Source: Brevibacterium sp. p3-SID960 (GTDB taxonomy: Bacteria > Actinomycetota > Actinomycetes > Actinomycetales > Brevibacteriaceae). From it: a stretch of 24,973 nt of DNA. The stretch's first letter is position 1. Every line of letters starts with the position of its first letter. The position numbers were made by a program, and so were the translations under genes. Where the stretch lies: the NCBI RefSeq assembly GCF_025144725.1, contig NZ_JALXKS010000042.1:1-24973 (forward strand), read 5' to 3'. The notes under the pieces are model-generated. The model did not search any database. It had not been told where the DNA came from and worked only from the letters and a program-made list of their open reading frames with translations. Below, in pieces: positions 1-10,713 of this stretch.

Positions 1-134
1 CCCACGCTGATGGAGCAGTCGAACGCGCCCTGAAGCTTGGTGATCGCCCGTCGTCGCACCAGGAACAGCACGACAAGGACTACAGCCAGCCCTGCCAACG
101 AGAGCAGAATGATCAGCAGGGTCGATGGGTTCAC
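1..134 (-). CDS. DUF2550 family membrane protein (5' part only)
   Basis: This is the first 44 codons of a gene that runs off the left edge. The proposed GTG start lies 22 bases after the atpC stop, and I see no strong ribosome binding site, so the start is tentative. Residues about 5-27 form one hydrophobic membrane segment with few charges. It is followed by a basic VRRRA stretch and then GAFDCSIS, which resembles the start of the soluble domain in actinobacterial DUF2550 proteins. A DUF2550 gene directly after atpC is the usual arrangement in actinobacteria (Rv1312 in M. tuberculosis), and this position supports the call. The function of the family is unknown. Its place at the end of the operon suggests co-transcription with ATP synthase, which is inference. 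Confidence 0.7.
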   Translation of the reverse strand, partial: MNPSTLLIILLSLAGLAVVLVVLFLVRRRAITKLQGAFDCSISV

Positions 135-156
135 GTTGACCAGTGTATGCGATGTC

Positions 157-414
157 TCAGACGAGCTCGGCCTGGTCGGCGACGATGTTCACCCTGTCGT
201 TCTCGACGGACAGGAAGCCGCCGTCGGCCTGCGCCCGGACGGTCTGATCGTCAGCCGTCACAATGCGCACCTCCCCGCCGGCCACGATCGCCAGAACGGG
301 CTCGTGGCCGGACAGGATGCCGATCTCACCTTCGGTCGTACGAGCGACGACGCGCTTGGCCTCACCGGACCAGATGCTCCGGTCGGCGGCCACGACGGTG
401 ACATTCAGGCTCAT
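157..414 (-). CDS. atpC: F1Fo ATP synthase subunit epsilon (short form, 85 aa)
   Basis: Epsilon is part of the F1 central stalk, where it contacts gamma and the c-ring. The 85 residues cover the N-terminal beta-sandwich domain, with the typical start MSLNVTVVAADRSIWSGEA and the GEIGILSGHEP motif. The protein stops at QAELV, where longer homologues go on into a two-helix C-terminal domain of about 35-50 residues. That domain is the part that inhibits ATP hydrolysis in E. coli and Bacillus, so it appears to be absent here. The ATG start lies 6 bases after the atpD stop, with an AGAAGGAGAA ribosome site inside the end of atpD, so translation is probably coupled. No frameshift is visible: the stop is followed closely by the next gene. 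Confidence 0.95.
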   Translation of the reverse strand: MSLNVTVVAADRSIWSGEAKRVVARTTEGEIGILSGHEPVLAIVAGGEVRIVTADDQTVRAQADGGFLSVENDRVNIVADQAELV

Positions 415-420
415 GAGGGA

Positions 421-1878
<1,458 letters not shown>

Positions 1879-1910
1879 CTACTTTCTCTTCTGCTCTCTT
1901 CTGTGGCCGA

Positions 1911-2873
1911 TCAGTCGTCGGCGCCGGATGCCGCGAGGGAATCCGCACCGCCGACGATCTCAGAGATTTCCTGGGTGATCTCGGCCTGGCGAGCCGTGTT
2001 GGCCAGCCGGGTGTAGGTCTTGATGAGTTCGTTTGCGTTATCGGTCGCGGTCTTCATGGCCTGCTGACGTGCCGCCTGCTCGGAGGCAGCGGCATTGAGC
2101 AGCGCCGCGAGGATGCGCGAGTCGATGTAGCGCGGCAGCAGTGCGTCGAGGACCTCTGCCGGGCCGGGCTCGAACTCGTACAGCGGGAAGACCTCGTCAT
2201 GGGCTTTGGCCTTGTCCCGGTCGGGCAGGCCGCCGGACTGCGGGACCTGGTCGGTCTCGACAGCGTCCTCTGCCTCCACGACCTCCAGCGGGATGAGGCG
2301 CCTATACTCCGGCACCTGGGTCACGCTGGACTTGAAGCGGGTGTAGACGAGGTAGATCTCGTCGACGCCGTCTTCTTCGAACGCCGTGTGGAAGCCCTCG
2401 AGCAGGACCTCGCCGATCTCGCGGGCGTGTTCGGCCTGCGGGGATTCGGAGAATCCGGTCCAGGACTTCTTCAGGTCGCGGTCGCGGAACGTGTAGTACG
2501 TCTCGGCCTTGCGGCCCACCGAGTAGAGGTGGACGTCCTTGCCGTTCTCGGTCAGCAGCCGGATGAGCTCTTCGGCCTCGCGGATGACGTTGGCCGAGTA
2601 CGCTCCGGCGAACCCGCGGTCCGGGCCGATCACGACGACGGCTGCGCGCCGGATCTCCTCCGGCTCAGTCGTCAGCGTGTGGTCGACGTTGGACTGGGTC
2701 GCGACTGCCGAGACCGCACGCGTGAGTGCGTTCGCGTACGGGCTGGCTGCCTTCACCCGGCCGATGGCCTTCTGAATCCGGGATGCCGCGATGAGCTCCA
2801 TAGCCTTGAAGATCTTCCTCAAGGACTTGGTGGAGTTGATCTTCGCCTTGAAGACCCTCTGCTGGGCTCCCAT
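1911..2873 (-). CDS. atpG: F1Fo ATP synthase subunit gamma
   Basis: Gamma is the rotating coiled-coil shaft that links the c-ring to the catalytic head. The 320 residues start with the typical [17 protein letters not shown] and [14 protein letters not shown] helix. They end with the family signature [14 protein letters not shown], which fits the PROSITE gamma pattern at every fixed position. The region around residues 200-225, rich in Glu, Asp and Pro, is an actinobacterial-type insertion in the Rossmann-like middle domain. The ATG start has an AAAGGAAG ribosome site five bases upstream. The 42-base gap to atpA contains part of a small hairpin that overlaps the atpA stop codon. Confidence 0.97.
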   Translation of the reverse strand: MGAQQRVFKAKINSTKSLRKIFKAMELIAASRIQKAIGRVKAASPYANALTRAVSAVATQSNVDHTLTTEPEEIRRAAVVVIGPDRGFAGAYSANVIREAEELIRLLTENGKDVHLYSVGRKAETYYTFRDRDLKKSWTGFSESPQAEHAREIGEVLLEGFHTAFEEDGVDEIYLVYTRFKSSVTQVPEYRRLIPLEVVEAEDAVETDQVPQSGGLPDRDKAKAHDEVFPLYEFEPGPAEVLDALLPRYIDSRILAALLNAAASEQAARQQAMKTATDNANELIKTYTRLANTARQAEITQEISEIVGGADSLAASGADD

Positions 2874-2907
2874 CAGTACTTCCTTTCGCTAGCGGTCGTC
2901 ATGGCCA

Positions 2908-2924
2908 AAGCGCGCTCAGCGCTT
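2908..2924 (-). other. Small hairpin across the atpA stop codon
   Basis: A 6-base perfect inverted repeat (AAGCGC and GCGCTT) with a 5-base loop sits on the atpA stop codon, just before the atpG ribosome site. It is too short and lacks a U tract, so I do not call it a terminator. It may slow ribosomes or tune coupling or RNA decay between alpha and gamma, but that is inference. Confidence 0.4.
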
Positions 2925-4550
2925 CTGCTTGACGATCTGCTCCTGCTGGACCTCGTCCTCACCAGCGGAGTCGAACTCTTCGGAGCCGACATGCACGCCG
3001 CCGTCTTCGGAGGTCTGGAAGCCGTCAGAGAAGTCCTTGATGGCAGTGGTGAGCTCATCCTTGGTGTCGTCTTCGAGCTTCTGCGTCTCGCGGATCGCAT
3101 CGAGGACACCGGTCTTGCGCTCCAGGTAGTCGTGGAACTCCTTTTCGAAGCGCAGCACATCGTCGACCGGAATGTCGTCGAGGTAGCCTTCGGAGCCGGC
3201 CCACACCGACACGGTCTGCTTCTCGAACGGCATCGGCTCGAACTGGCCCTGCTTGAGCAGCTCCATCAGGCGGGCACCACGGGCGAGCTGGCGCTTGGTG
3301 GCGGCATCGAGGTCCGAGGCGAACATCGCGAAGGCTTCGAGCGAGCGGTACTGGGCCAGCGAGATCTTCAGGGTGCCGGAGACGCTCTTGAGCGCCTTCG
3401 TCTGAGCGGCGCCGCCCACACGGGAGACGGACACGCCGACGTCGACGGCCGGACGCTGGTTCGAGTTGAACAGGTCCGACTGCAGGAAGATCTGGCCGTC
3501 GGTGATCGAGATGACGTTGGTCGGGATGAACGCGCCGACGTCGTTGGCCTTCGTCTCGATGATCGGCAGGCCGGTCATCGAGCCGCCGCCGAGCTCGTCG
3601 GAGAGCTTCGCGCAGCGCTCCAGCAGGCGGGAGTGGAGGTAGAAGACGTCACCCGGGTATGCCTCACGGCCGGGCGGGCGGCGCAGCAGCAGTGAGATCG
3701 CGCGGTAGGCCTCTGCCTGCTTGGACAGGTCGTCGAAGACGATGAGGACGTGCTTGCCCTCGTACATCCAGTGCTGGCCGATGGCCGAGCCGGAGTAGGG
3801 GGCGAGGTACTTGAAGCCTGCCGGGTCCGAGGCGGGCGACGCGACGATGGTGGTGTACTCCATGGCGCCGGCCTCTTCGAGCGAACGACGCACCGAGGCG
3901 ATGGTCGAGCCCTTCTGACCGCAGGCGACGTAGATGCAGCGGACCTGCTTCTTCGGATCGCCGGACTCCCAGTTGGCCTTCTGGTTGATGATGGTGTCGA
4001 GCGCAAGTGCGGTCTTGCCGGTCTTGCGGTCACCGATGATGAGCTGGCGCTGGCCACGGCCGACAGGCACCATCGCGTCGATGGCCTTCAGGCCGGTCTG
4101 CAGCGGCTCGCGAACCTCCTGGCGTGCCATGACGCCGGCGGCCTGGAGCTCGAGCTCACGGCGGGTGTCGGACTCGATGTCGCCGAGTCCGTCGATCGGG
4201 GCGCCGAGGGGGTCGACGACACGGCCGAGGAAGCCGTCGCCGACCGGGATCGAGAGGACCTCGCCGGTGCGGTAGACGGGCTGCTCTTCGGCGATGGTGG
4301 CGAACTCACCGAGGATGACGACGCCGATCTCGCGCTCGTCGAGGTTCTGGGCGAGGCCGAGGGTGCCGTCTTCGAAGCGCAGCAGCTCGTTGGCCATGGT
4401 GCCGGGGAGTCCGGACACGCTGGCGATGCCGTCGCCTGCGGTGACGACCTTTCCGACCTCAGTCTTGTCTCCGCCTTCGGGATTGTACGACTCAACGAAC
4501 TTCCCCAAGGCGTCCCGGATCTCATCCGGGCGAATTGTCAGTTCCGCCAT
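2916..4550 (-). CDS. atpA: F1Fo ATP synthase subunit alpha
   Basis: Alpha is the non-catalytic nucleotide-binding partner of beta in the F1 hexamer. The reading frame is open further upstream, but I place the start at the ATG at 4550 because the protein then begins [15 protein letters not shown], as in homologues. A GGAAGCAGGGAAA ribosome region lies directly upstream, and the extra 39 upstream residues look like untranslated leader. The resulting 544 residues are normal for actinobacteria. Walker A is GDRKTGKT at 173-180, and the alpha/beta signature appears as [11 protein letters not shown] further on. The C-terminal tail (about 40 residues, Glu/Asp/Gln rich, ending QEQIVKQKR) is an extension typical of actinobacterial alpha subunits. 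Confidence 0.97.
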   Translation of the reverse strand: MAELTIRPDEIRDALGKFVESYNPEGGDKTEVGKVVTAGDGIASVSGLPGTMANELLRFEDGTLGLAQNLDEREIGVVILGEFATIAEEQPVYRTGEVLSIPVGDGFLGRVVDPLGAPIDGLGDIESDTRRELELQAAGVMARQEVREPLQTGLKAIDAMVPVGRGQRQLIIGDRKTGKTALALDTIINQKANWESGDPKKQVRCIYVACGQKGSTIASVRRSLEEAGAMEYTTIVASPASDPAGFKYLAPYSGSAIGQHWMYEGKHVLIVFDDLSKQAEAYRAISLLLRRPPGREAYPGDVFYLHSRLLERCAKLSDELGGGSMTGLPIIETKANDVGAFIPTNVISITDGQIFLQSDLFNSNQRPAVDVGVSVSRVGGAAQTKALKSVSGTLKISLAQYRSLEAFAMFASDLDAATKRQLARGARLMELLKQGQFEPMPFEKQTVSVWAGSEGYLDDIPVDDVLRFEKEFHDYLERKTGVLDAIRETQKLEDDTKDELTTAIKDFSDGFQTSEDGGVHVGSEEFDSAGEDEVQQEQIVKQKR

Positions 4551-4602
4551 CTGGTTTCCCTGCTTCCTTAAATCTGTCTCGCAGCGACCCGGTTCTTCTC
4601 TG

Positions 4603-4645
4603 CAGACCGCTGTCTGAACGTGTGTATGTAGCCCGTGGCGCGGGC
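4603..4645 (-). other. Two small hairpins in the atpH-atpA gap
   Basis: The 101-base gap between the atpH stop and the atpA start has no gene. On the transcribed strand it contains a GCCCG/CGGGC stem (4631-4645, 5-base loop) followed by a CAGAC/GTCTG stem (4603-4616, 4-base loop). Neither has a U tract. They may be RNA-stability or processing signals inside the operon; this is inference. Confidence 0.35.
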
Positions 4646-4651
4646 GGTTGA

Positions 4652-5467
4652 TCAGCTTGCCAGGCAACGGCGAAGGTCGGACAGACGATTCGAGATCGTC
4701 GAATTCATCACTTCGTCGCCGACCTGCACACGCACACCACCGACGACGTCGGGGTCCACATGCACGTTGAGGACCAGCTCGCGGCCGTAGTGGGCCGACA
4801 GCGCCGCAGCCAAACGCTCCTGCTGCTCATCGCTCATCGGCTTGGCGACCGTCACCTCGGCGACGGAGCGCGCCTGACGGCGGGCCAGCACTTCCGAGTA
4901 GCGGTCGAGCGTCTCGGACACGCGGGCACCGCGCGGGTGCGCAGCAGCCTGTGCTGCCAGCTTGACGGTCTCAGTCGCGGACTTGCCGTCGAGCAGGTTG
5001 GCTGCGAGTGCGCGCTTCGTCTCGGCCGGAGCTGCGGACTCGAAGGCCCAGCCCAGCTCGTGATCGGACTCGATGAGGCGGGTGAAGCGGAACAGCTCCT
5101 CCTCGACCTCGCCGAGGCGTCCCTCGCCCTGTGCCTGTGCCGCGATCGCAGTGACGCCGGCATCCTCCAGTGCGGTCACGCTGTCCTGAGGGCGAGCCCA
5201 GTGCAGTGTGGCGGCGCGCTTGGCGATGTCGAGTGCGGCCGCGTCGACCTGGCCGGAGAACAGCGTGTCGAGCACACCGTGCTTCCGCTCCTCGGCAATG
5301 GCGCCGTCTGCCATGAGTCGGCGCAGCTGAGCGCTGTCGGCCATTGCGGAGACGATCGACAGCAGCCCGTCACCGAGTTCGGTTGCGGCAGCACCGGCAG
5401 CATTCTGCAGCCGGGAGTCGACTGCGTCCAGCACATCGTTGAGCGAGTTCCTGCTCGACTGCAACAT
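4652..5467 (-). CDS. atpH: F1Fo ATP synthase subunit delta (long actinobacterial form)
   Basis: Delta (OSCP) joins the top of F1 to the b-subunit stator. I choose the ATG at 5467: AAGGAG lies five bases upstream, and the ATG overlaps the atpF stop by one base (TGATG). A GTG immediately before it, at 5470, would sit too close to the ribosome site. The 271 residues are about 90 more than E. coli delta, as is usual for actinobacterial delta proteins. The C-terminal part ([18 protein letters not shown], then [17 protein letters not shown]) is the conserved OSCP domain. Unlike M. tuberculosis, where delta is fused to a second b subunit, this gene is separate from atpF and has no membrane segment. 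Confidence 0.93.
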   Translation of the reverse strand: MLQSSRNSLNDVLDAVDSRLQNAAGAAATELGDGLLSIVSAMADSAQLRRLMADGAIAEERKHGVLDTLFSGQVDAAALDIAKRAATLHWARPQDSVTALEDAGVTAIAAQAQGEGRLGEVEEELFRFTRLIESDHELGWAFESAAPAETKRALAANLLDGKSATETVKLAAQAAAHPRGARVSETLDRYSEVLARRQARSVAEVTVAKPMSDEQQERLAAALSAHYGRELVLNVHVDPDVVGGVRVQVGDEVMNSTISNRLSDLRRCLAS

Positions 5468-6021
5468 CACGACTCCTTAACCGACTGGGCCGGAGCGCTT
5501 GCTTCGAGATCTGCGATGAAGCGGTCGACCACCTGGGCCGAACGGGCGTCGTCGGTGAGGCTCTCACCGACGATGCGCGAGGCGAGGTCGGTGGCCAAGC
5601 CGCCGACATCTCCGCGCAGTTCGACCATGGCCGCCTGCTTCTCGGCTTCGATCTGTGCTTTTGCCTGGGAGATGATGCGCTCAGCCTCTGCATTGGCCTG
5701 CTGCTTCATCTCGGCGATGATCTGAGCGCCGTCTTCCTGTGCTTCGGAGCGCATGCGCGCTGCCTCGGCACGGCCGTCGGCGAGCTGCTTCTGGTATTCA
5801 GCGAGCGCGGCATCGGCTTCGGCCTGAACGCGTTCGGCCTTTTCGATGCCTCCCTGAATCTTCTCAGCTCGTTCGTCGAGGACCCGGTTGAACGTCGGCA
5901 GAACAAACTTCCAGAACACCACAAGGATGATGAGGAAGATCACCGCACTCCAGACGATGTCATAGGTAGCGGGGAGGAGGGGGTTCGGTGTCCCCTCGGC
6001 CGCAAGAATCATCGGAGTCAT
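5467..6021 (-). CDS. atpF: F1Fo ATP synthase subunit b
   Basis: Subunit b is the peripheral stator stalk, anchored in the membrane and reaching up to delta. The ATG at 6021 is preferred because CGAGGA lies eight bases upstream; a TTG at 6042 overlapping the atpE stop is also open but less likely. The 184 residues have one membrane helix at about 22-41 (IVWSAVIFLIILVVFWKFVL). A long, highly charged Ala/Glu/Lys/Gln-rich region typical of a coiled coil follows, and then a C-terminal part that binds delta. The stop overlaps the atpH start, so the two stator proteins are translationally coupled. There is only one b gene, as in other bacteria with a homodimeric stalk. Confidence 0.95.
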   Translation of the reverse strand: MTPMILAAEGTPNPLLPATYDIVWSAVIFLIILVVFWKFVLPTFNRVLDERAEKIQGGIEKAERVQAEADAALAEYQKQLADGRAEAARMRSEAQEDGAQIIAEMKQQANAEAERIISQAKAQIEAEKQAAMVELRGDVGGLATDLASRIVGESLTDDARSAQVVDRFIADLEASAPAQSVKES

Positions 6022-6038
6022 TGAGTCAGTCCTCGATA

Positions 6039-7156
<1,118 letters not shown>

Positions 7157-7442
7157 GTTTCGGTTACTCTCCCAATTTCGGGCCCGGGCGGGTAAGAACC
7201 AGGCCGACCAGTCGCTCCGGCACACGGTTGCGGAGCGGCATTGTCACATCATGGAGACCGGTGAACTGGCACCTGGTCCTTGAGTACTCTACCAATCGCA
7301 GTAATAAACCCACAAATTGCTGGGCGATCCCTGCATCTGCTCCAATCCGCATGATCTCGGGCTTTCCACCACGACGACATGCCTGGTCAGAGGCCCGAAA
7401 ACAGCGCATCGTCAGATTACGGTCGGTGACTGCGGCTGGATG
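7157..7442 (-). promoter_or_regulatory. Leader and control region of the atp operon
   Basis: This 286-base non-coding stretch separates the AtpI-like gene from atpB. It contains a candidate promoter (7286-7315). It also has a perfect 7-base stem, CGCTCCG/CGGAGCG, with an 11-base loop (7213-7237), about 57 bases before the atpB start and inside the predicted 5' untranslated region. I see no clear terminator for the upstream genes, so read-through from the rho-prfA-prmC block remains possible. A short open frame exists across it but has no homology I recognise. Confidence 0.5.
7286..7315 (-). promoter_or_regulatory. Candidate atp operon promoter
   Basis: TTGTGG (7310-7315) and TAGAGT (7286-7291) are spaced by 18 bases, a fair match to vegetative -35/-10 boxes in high-GC actinobacteria. 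Transcription would start near 7279, giving a leader of about 120 bases. The assignment is by eye only. Confidence 0.35.
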
Positions 7443-7901
7443 TCAGCGCGCTTCGGGGTCGACGGTCGGCACCCGTGCACGTGTGACGGTGATCGCATCG
7501 ATGAGCGAGGTGCCGAGCACTGCTGCGACGATCGTGAAGAACGCCGTCGTCCCGTCGAGCCAGGCCGCGTCTTTGATCCGCCAGATGACGATCATGAAGA
7601 TGAAGGCCTTGAACAGGAAGCCCACGCCGAGCGCACCGGCGATGGCGGTGAGGTTCCAGCTGCGGCCGATGTACATGATGACAAGCGAGACGAGCAGGAA
7701 GATCGCAGCCAGGCCCCCGCCGATCAGCGCTCCGTTGAGGCCCTGCTGGCCTGCGAAGAGCATGCCGAGCAGCCCTCCGAGGAGGGTGACGGCGGCGACG
7801 AGGATCGCTCCGCGGATGATCAGCGTGCGCCAGATGGCCTTCCACTGCCGGTCGACGTCGGTTTCGCGGCGCCCGTGAGGGACGGGCTTCGGGTCGGTCA
7901 T
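7443..7901 (-). CDS. AtpI-like four-helix membrane protein
   Basis: The ATG at 7901 has a strong GAAGGAGG ribosome site and overlaps the stop of the upstream transferase by four bases (ATGA). The frame is open much further upstream, but there it only shadows that gene. The 152 residues have a charged N-terminus of about 28 residues. Four hydrophobic segments follow, at about 29-50, 56-78, 86-108 and 118-138, then a short tail. It occupies the position just before atpB held by Rv1303 in M. tuberculosis and by atpI in other bacteria. Those proteins are thought to help c-ring assembly or Mg2+ supply. The sequence itself is poorly conserved, so the AtpI link rests mainly on position and topology. 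Confidence 0.75.
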   Translation of the reverse strand: MTDPKPVPHGRRETDVDRQWKAIWRTLIIRGAILVAAVTLLGGLLGMLFAGQQGLNGALIGGGLAAIFLLVSLVIMYIGRSWNLTAIAGALGVGFLFKAFIFMIVIWRIKDAAWLDGTTAFFTIVAAVLGTSLIDAITVTRARVPTVDPEAR

Positions 7902-9007
7902 CGGATGGCCTCCTTCGCGCGCAGGCGCGCATACAGCGGGTAGAACGTCAGGAACAGCGTGATCGCCACGCTGCCGAGGATGATGGGCACGTTGACGGCG
8001 GGGGTGGCGATGAGGAACGACACCGAGCCGAAGGCGAAGATCGCCGTCCACAGGTACAGGATGAGCACCGCGCGGGCATGCGAGTGCCCGAGTCGGAGCA
8101 TGCGGTGGTGCAGGTGCTTGGCGTCCGCAGAGAACGGCGACTTTCCAGCGGACATGCGCCGCAGGACTGCCAGGCCGAGGTCGAGAAGCGGCAGGAACAT
8201 CACCGCCACCGGCAGGATGATCGGCAGATAGGTGGCGAGGACGCGCTGATCCGACAGCAGCGCTGGGTCGACCTGGCCGGTCACCCGGATCGTCGAGGCG
8301 GCCAGCAGCAGCCCGATGAGCATCGAGCCTGAGTCGCCCATGAAGATCCGGGCCGGATTGAAGTTGTGCGGCAGGAAGCCCAGGCAGGCCCCGACGAGCA
8401 GCGAGATGATCAGCGAGGCGAGGTTGGCGTAGCTGTCGGAGCTGGTGTCGACGGCAAGACTGTAGGAGTAGACGAAGAATGCGATGCCGCCGATCGTCAC
8501 GATTCCGGCGGCCAGTCCGTCGAGACCGTCGACGAAGTTGACGGCGTTGATGGTGATGAGCACGACGAGCACGGTGAGGATGATCGACATCCGTGGGGAG
8601 CCGATGATGACGGAGTTGAAGGGGATCGACAGCAGGGTCACACCGTTGAAGGCCATGAACCCGGCGGCCAGGGTCTGGCCGGCGAGTTTGGTGACCCAGT
8701 TGAGGTCCCAGATGTCGTCGATGACGCCGAGAGCGCACAGGATCGTCGCCGCCCCGACGATGCCGATGATCGCCCCGGGCTGGACGAACAGCTCTTCGAG
8801 GAACGGCGTCTGCGAGGCGAACAGCAGCCCGACGAGCAGGCCGGCGTAGATCGCCACCCCACCTAAGCGCGGGGTGGGCACCGAGTGGACGTCGCGGGCG
8901 CGCAGCGGCGCGAAGATGAGTCCGCGTTCGGCGATGCGCCGCACCATCGGGGTGACGAGGTACGACACGGTCGCTGCGACGAGGAGGATGAAGAGATAGG
9001 CGCGCAC
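7898..9007 (-). CDS. wecA: WecA/MraY-family polyprenyl-phosphate sugar-1-phosphate transferase
   Basis: Enzymes of this family move a sugar-1-phosphate (GlcNAc-1-P for WecA) from a UDP-sugar to polyprenyl phosphate in the membrane, starting synthesis of cell-wall glycans such as arabinogalactan linkers or teichoic acids. The 369 residues are mostly membrane helices. Family motifs appear in order: VHSVPTPRLGG near 40-50, GVIDDIWDLNW at 94-104, NFVDGLDG at 157-164, NFNPARIFMGDSGS at 215-228 and HLHHRMLRLGHS at 298-309. The GTG start lies 6 bases after the tsaC stop with AGGAG upstream. The position matches Rv1302 (WecA) next to the atp operon. The exact sugar and final polymer cannot be read from the sequence. 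Confidence 0.88.
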   Translation of the reverse strand: MRAYLFILLVAATVSYLVTPMVRRIAERGLIFAPLRARDVHSVPTPRLGGVAIYAGLLVGLLFASQTPFLEELFVQPGAIIGIVGAATILCALGVIDDIWDLNWVTKLAGQTLAAGFMAFNGVTLLSIPFNSVIIGSPRMSIILTVLVVLITINAVNFVDGLDGLAAGIVTIGGIAFFVYSYSLAVDTSSDSYANLASLIISLLVGACLGFLPHNFNPARIFMGDSGSMLIGLLLAASTIRVTGQVDPALLSDQRVLATYLPIILPVAVMFLPLLDLGLAVLRRMSAGKSPFSADAKHLHHRMLRLGHSHARAVLILYLWTAIFAFGSVSFLIATPAVNVPIILGSVAITLFLTFYPLYARLRAKEAIR

Positions 9008-9013
9008 GCGGGA

Positions 9014-9766
9014 TTACTCCTGCGTGGTTTCGTCAGCCGCTTCCCCGCCCGAGGCGGTGGTCTCCTCCGTGCCCGAGGCGGAGCTCTCCTCCGTGCCCGA
9101 GACGGCGCTCTCCTCCGCGGCCGCGCTGTCCTCCAGATCGGGCAGCACCTCGCGCAGTTCGGCTGCCGTGATCGGGCCCTCGCGCAGGATGCGCGGCGGG
9201 GTTCGGGTGAGGTCGACGATCGTCGAGGCGCCGATGCCGGGCGCCGCTCCCCCGTCGATGTAGATGTCGACGCTTTCGCCGAGCATCTCCTCGGCTTCGG
9301 CAGCATCGCAGGCGGCCGGTGAACCGTGGGTGTTGGCTGAGGAGACGGCCAGCGGGCCGGTCTTGCGCAGCAGTTCGAGTGCCGCCTCGTGATCGGGCAT
9401 GCGCACGGCGACCGTGCCGTGGGTGTCGCCGAGGTCCCAGTCGAGCATCGCCTGGGCACCGCAGACGATCGTCAGGGGCCCGGGCCAGAAGCGCTTGGTG
9501 AGTTCGAAGACGGAGGTGTTCGGCACCTCGGCCAGAGCCATGAGCACTTCGCGCTGGCCGATGAGCACCGGCGGGGGCATATCGCGACCGCGGCCCTTGG
9601 CTGCGAGCAGCTTCTCGACGCCGGTGGCGGAGAAGGCGTCGGCGGCGATGCCGTAGACGGTGTCGGTCGGCATGACGATGAGCCCATCGGATTCGAGGAC
9701 CCGGGCGCATTCGCTGAAGACCAGGTCTCTCATCTCATCGTTTGCGATGCTGAACGTGCGCGACAT
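9014..9766 (-). CDS. tsaC: L-threonylcarbamoyladenylate synthase (TsaC/Sua5, YrdC domain) with acidic tail
   Basis: This enzyme makes threonylcarbamoyl-AMP from threonine, bicarbonate and ATP, the first step of t6A modification at position 37 of ANN-decoding tRNAs. The YrdC domain covers residues 1-210. It includes the PTDTVYGIAADA motif (33-44), KGRGRDMPPPVLIG (57-70), KRFWPGPLT (91-99) and the GPLAVSSAN motif (137-145). There is no separate C-terminal Sua5 domain. Instead residues about 212-250 form a low-complexity Glu/Ser/Thr/Gly tail made of 8-residue repeats. The ATG start abuts the prmC stop with no gap and has a GGAAAGG ribosome site, so it is translated from the prfA-prmC message. 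Confidence 0.92.
   Translation of the reverse strand: MSRTFSIANDEMRDLVFSECARVLESDGLIVMPTDTVYGIAADAFSATGVEKLLAAKGRGRDMPPPVLIGQREVLMALAEVPNTSVFELTKRFWPGPLTIVCGAQAMLDWDLGDTHGTVAVRMPDHEAALELLRKTGPLAVSSANTHGSPAACDAAEAEEMLGESVDIYIDGGAAPGIGASTIVDLTRTPPRILREGPITAAELREVLPDLEDSAAAEESAVSGTEESSASGTEETTASGGEAADETTQE
9048..9119 (-). repeat. Tandem 24-base repeat in the tsaC 3' end, three copies
   Basis: Three head-to-tail units of 24 bases (9048-9071, 9072-9095, 9096-9119) encode EES/EET-xxSGT-like 8-residue blocks in the acidic tail of TsaC. Each differs from its neighbour by only a few bases. Such in-frame minisatellites can gain or lose copies between strains without breaking the frame. Confidence 0.85.
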
Positions 9767-10711
9767 TCACGGCCTTTCCAGGCATTCGGCGGTGGTGAAA
9801 CGGTCTCTGCCAGTGTAGTCGGTGTGCGTGGCCGCACCGGACAGACCGGCGGCAGCGCAGGCCCGCTTGACCGCCGCAGCCTGCGTCTCGTCATGTTCGA
9901 GGACGAGCAGCCCGCCCGGTCGCAGCGCCTCGGCAGCCAGCGCGATGATCCGTGCCGGTGTCTCCATCCCGTCCGCTCCCCCGCCGTACAGCGCGATGGC
10001 CGGGTCATAACCGGTGACTTCGGGGATGTCGGGCTGGGTGGCCTCGGGCACATACGGCGGGTTCGTCACGACGATGTCGAAGGGCCCGAGCTCAGGCACC
10101 ACCTCGGCGACGTCACCGGCATGGAGGGTGACGGTCGAGCCGGCGGCAGCGACCGCATCGGCCATGGCGGCGATGTTGTGCTCAGCCCACCGGCAGGCCT
10201 CGGCGGACAGCTCGACGGCGTGGACCTCACTGCCGGGGATCTCGGTGGCCGCAGCCAGGGCCAGTGCGCCGGTGCCGGCGCACATGTCGAGGATCCGGAT
10301 CACGCGCGCCTGCCCGTTGCCGGTGTGTTCGTCGCCGCAGCGCAGGGCTGCGGCATGGGCGATGGCTGGGTCGATGAGGAGTTCGGTCTCCGGGCGCGGG
10401 ATGAAGACCCCGGGCCCGAGGCGGAGGTCGAGATGGCGGAAGCCGGTGGTGCCGGTGATGTGCTGGAGGGGTTCGCGTGCCGCACGCCGGGTCAGACAGT
10501 CCTCGAAGCCGCGCGCCTGCTCAGTGGGCACATCGAAACCGCGCAGCAGCCTGAGCGACAGCTCCTTGTGGGTCAGACCGAGCACGTGGGCCAGCAGCAG
10601 CCTTGCGTCAGTGCCGGGGGTGTCGATGCCGGCCTCAGCCAGCCGGGTGCGGGCGGCGGCGATGAGCGCATCTGCCGGCTGCGCACCAGCCGAGTCTGCG
10701 GCTGGACTCAC
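9767..10711 (-). CDS. prmC: Peptide chain release factor N5-glutamine methyltransferase
   Basis: PrmC methylates the glutamine of the GGQ loop in release factors, using S-adenosylmethionine, which improves stop-codon peptide release. The 314 residues show an N-terminal helical release-factor-binding domain, then FIPRPETE at 103-110. The SAM-binding motif is DMCAGTGAL at 142-150, and the catalytic NPPY is at 217-220. The GTG start lies two bases after the prfA stop, with GAGGAGG upstream. Placement right after prfA, which encodes its substrate, strongly supports the call. N-terminal residues 1-12 are not conserved in the family and could be an upstream misplacement of the start, although the ribosome site fits this GTG. 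Confidence 0.96.
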   Translation of the reverse strand: MSPAADSAGAQPADALIAAARTRLAEAGIDTPGTDARLLLAHVLGLTHKELSLRLLRGFDVPTEQARGFEDCLTRRAAREPLQHITGTTGFRHLDLRLGPGVFIPRPETELLIDPAIAHAAALRCGDEHTGNGQARVIRILDMCAGTGALALAAATEIPGSEVHAVELSAEACRWAEHNIAAMADAVAAAGSTVTLHAGDVAEVVPELGPFDIVVTNPPYVPEATQPDIPEVTGYDPAIALYGGGADGMETPARIIALAAEALRPGGLLVLEHDETQAAAVKRACAAAGLSGAATHTDYTGRDRFTTAECLERP

Positions 10712-10713
10712 GC

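Noticed and set aside
4551..4667. 39-residue N-terminal extension of atpA
   Set aside because: The extension is unlike any alpha subunit, and the ATG at 4550 has a good ribosome site.
7164..7409. 81-codon minus-strand frame in the gap before atpB
   Set aside because: No ribosome site, no recognisable domain, and it spans the candidate promoter and leader hairpin.
7902..8738. Long upstream extension of the AtpI-like reading frame
   Set aside because: The added part is an out-of-frame shadow of the WecA-type gene. A strong ribosome site and a four-base overlap fix the start at 7901.
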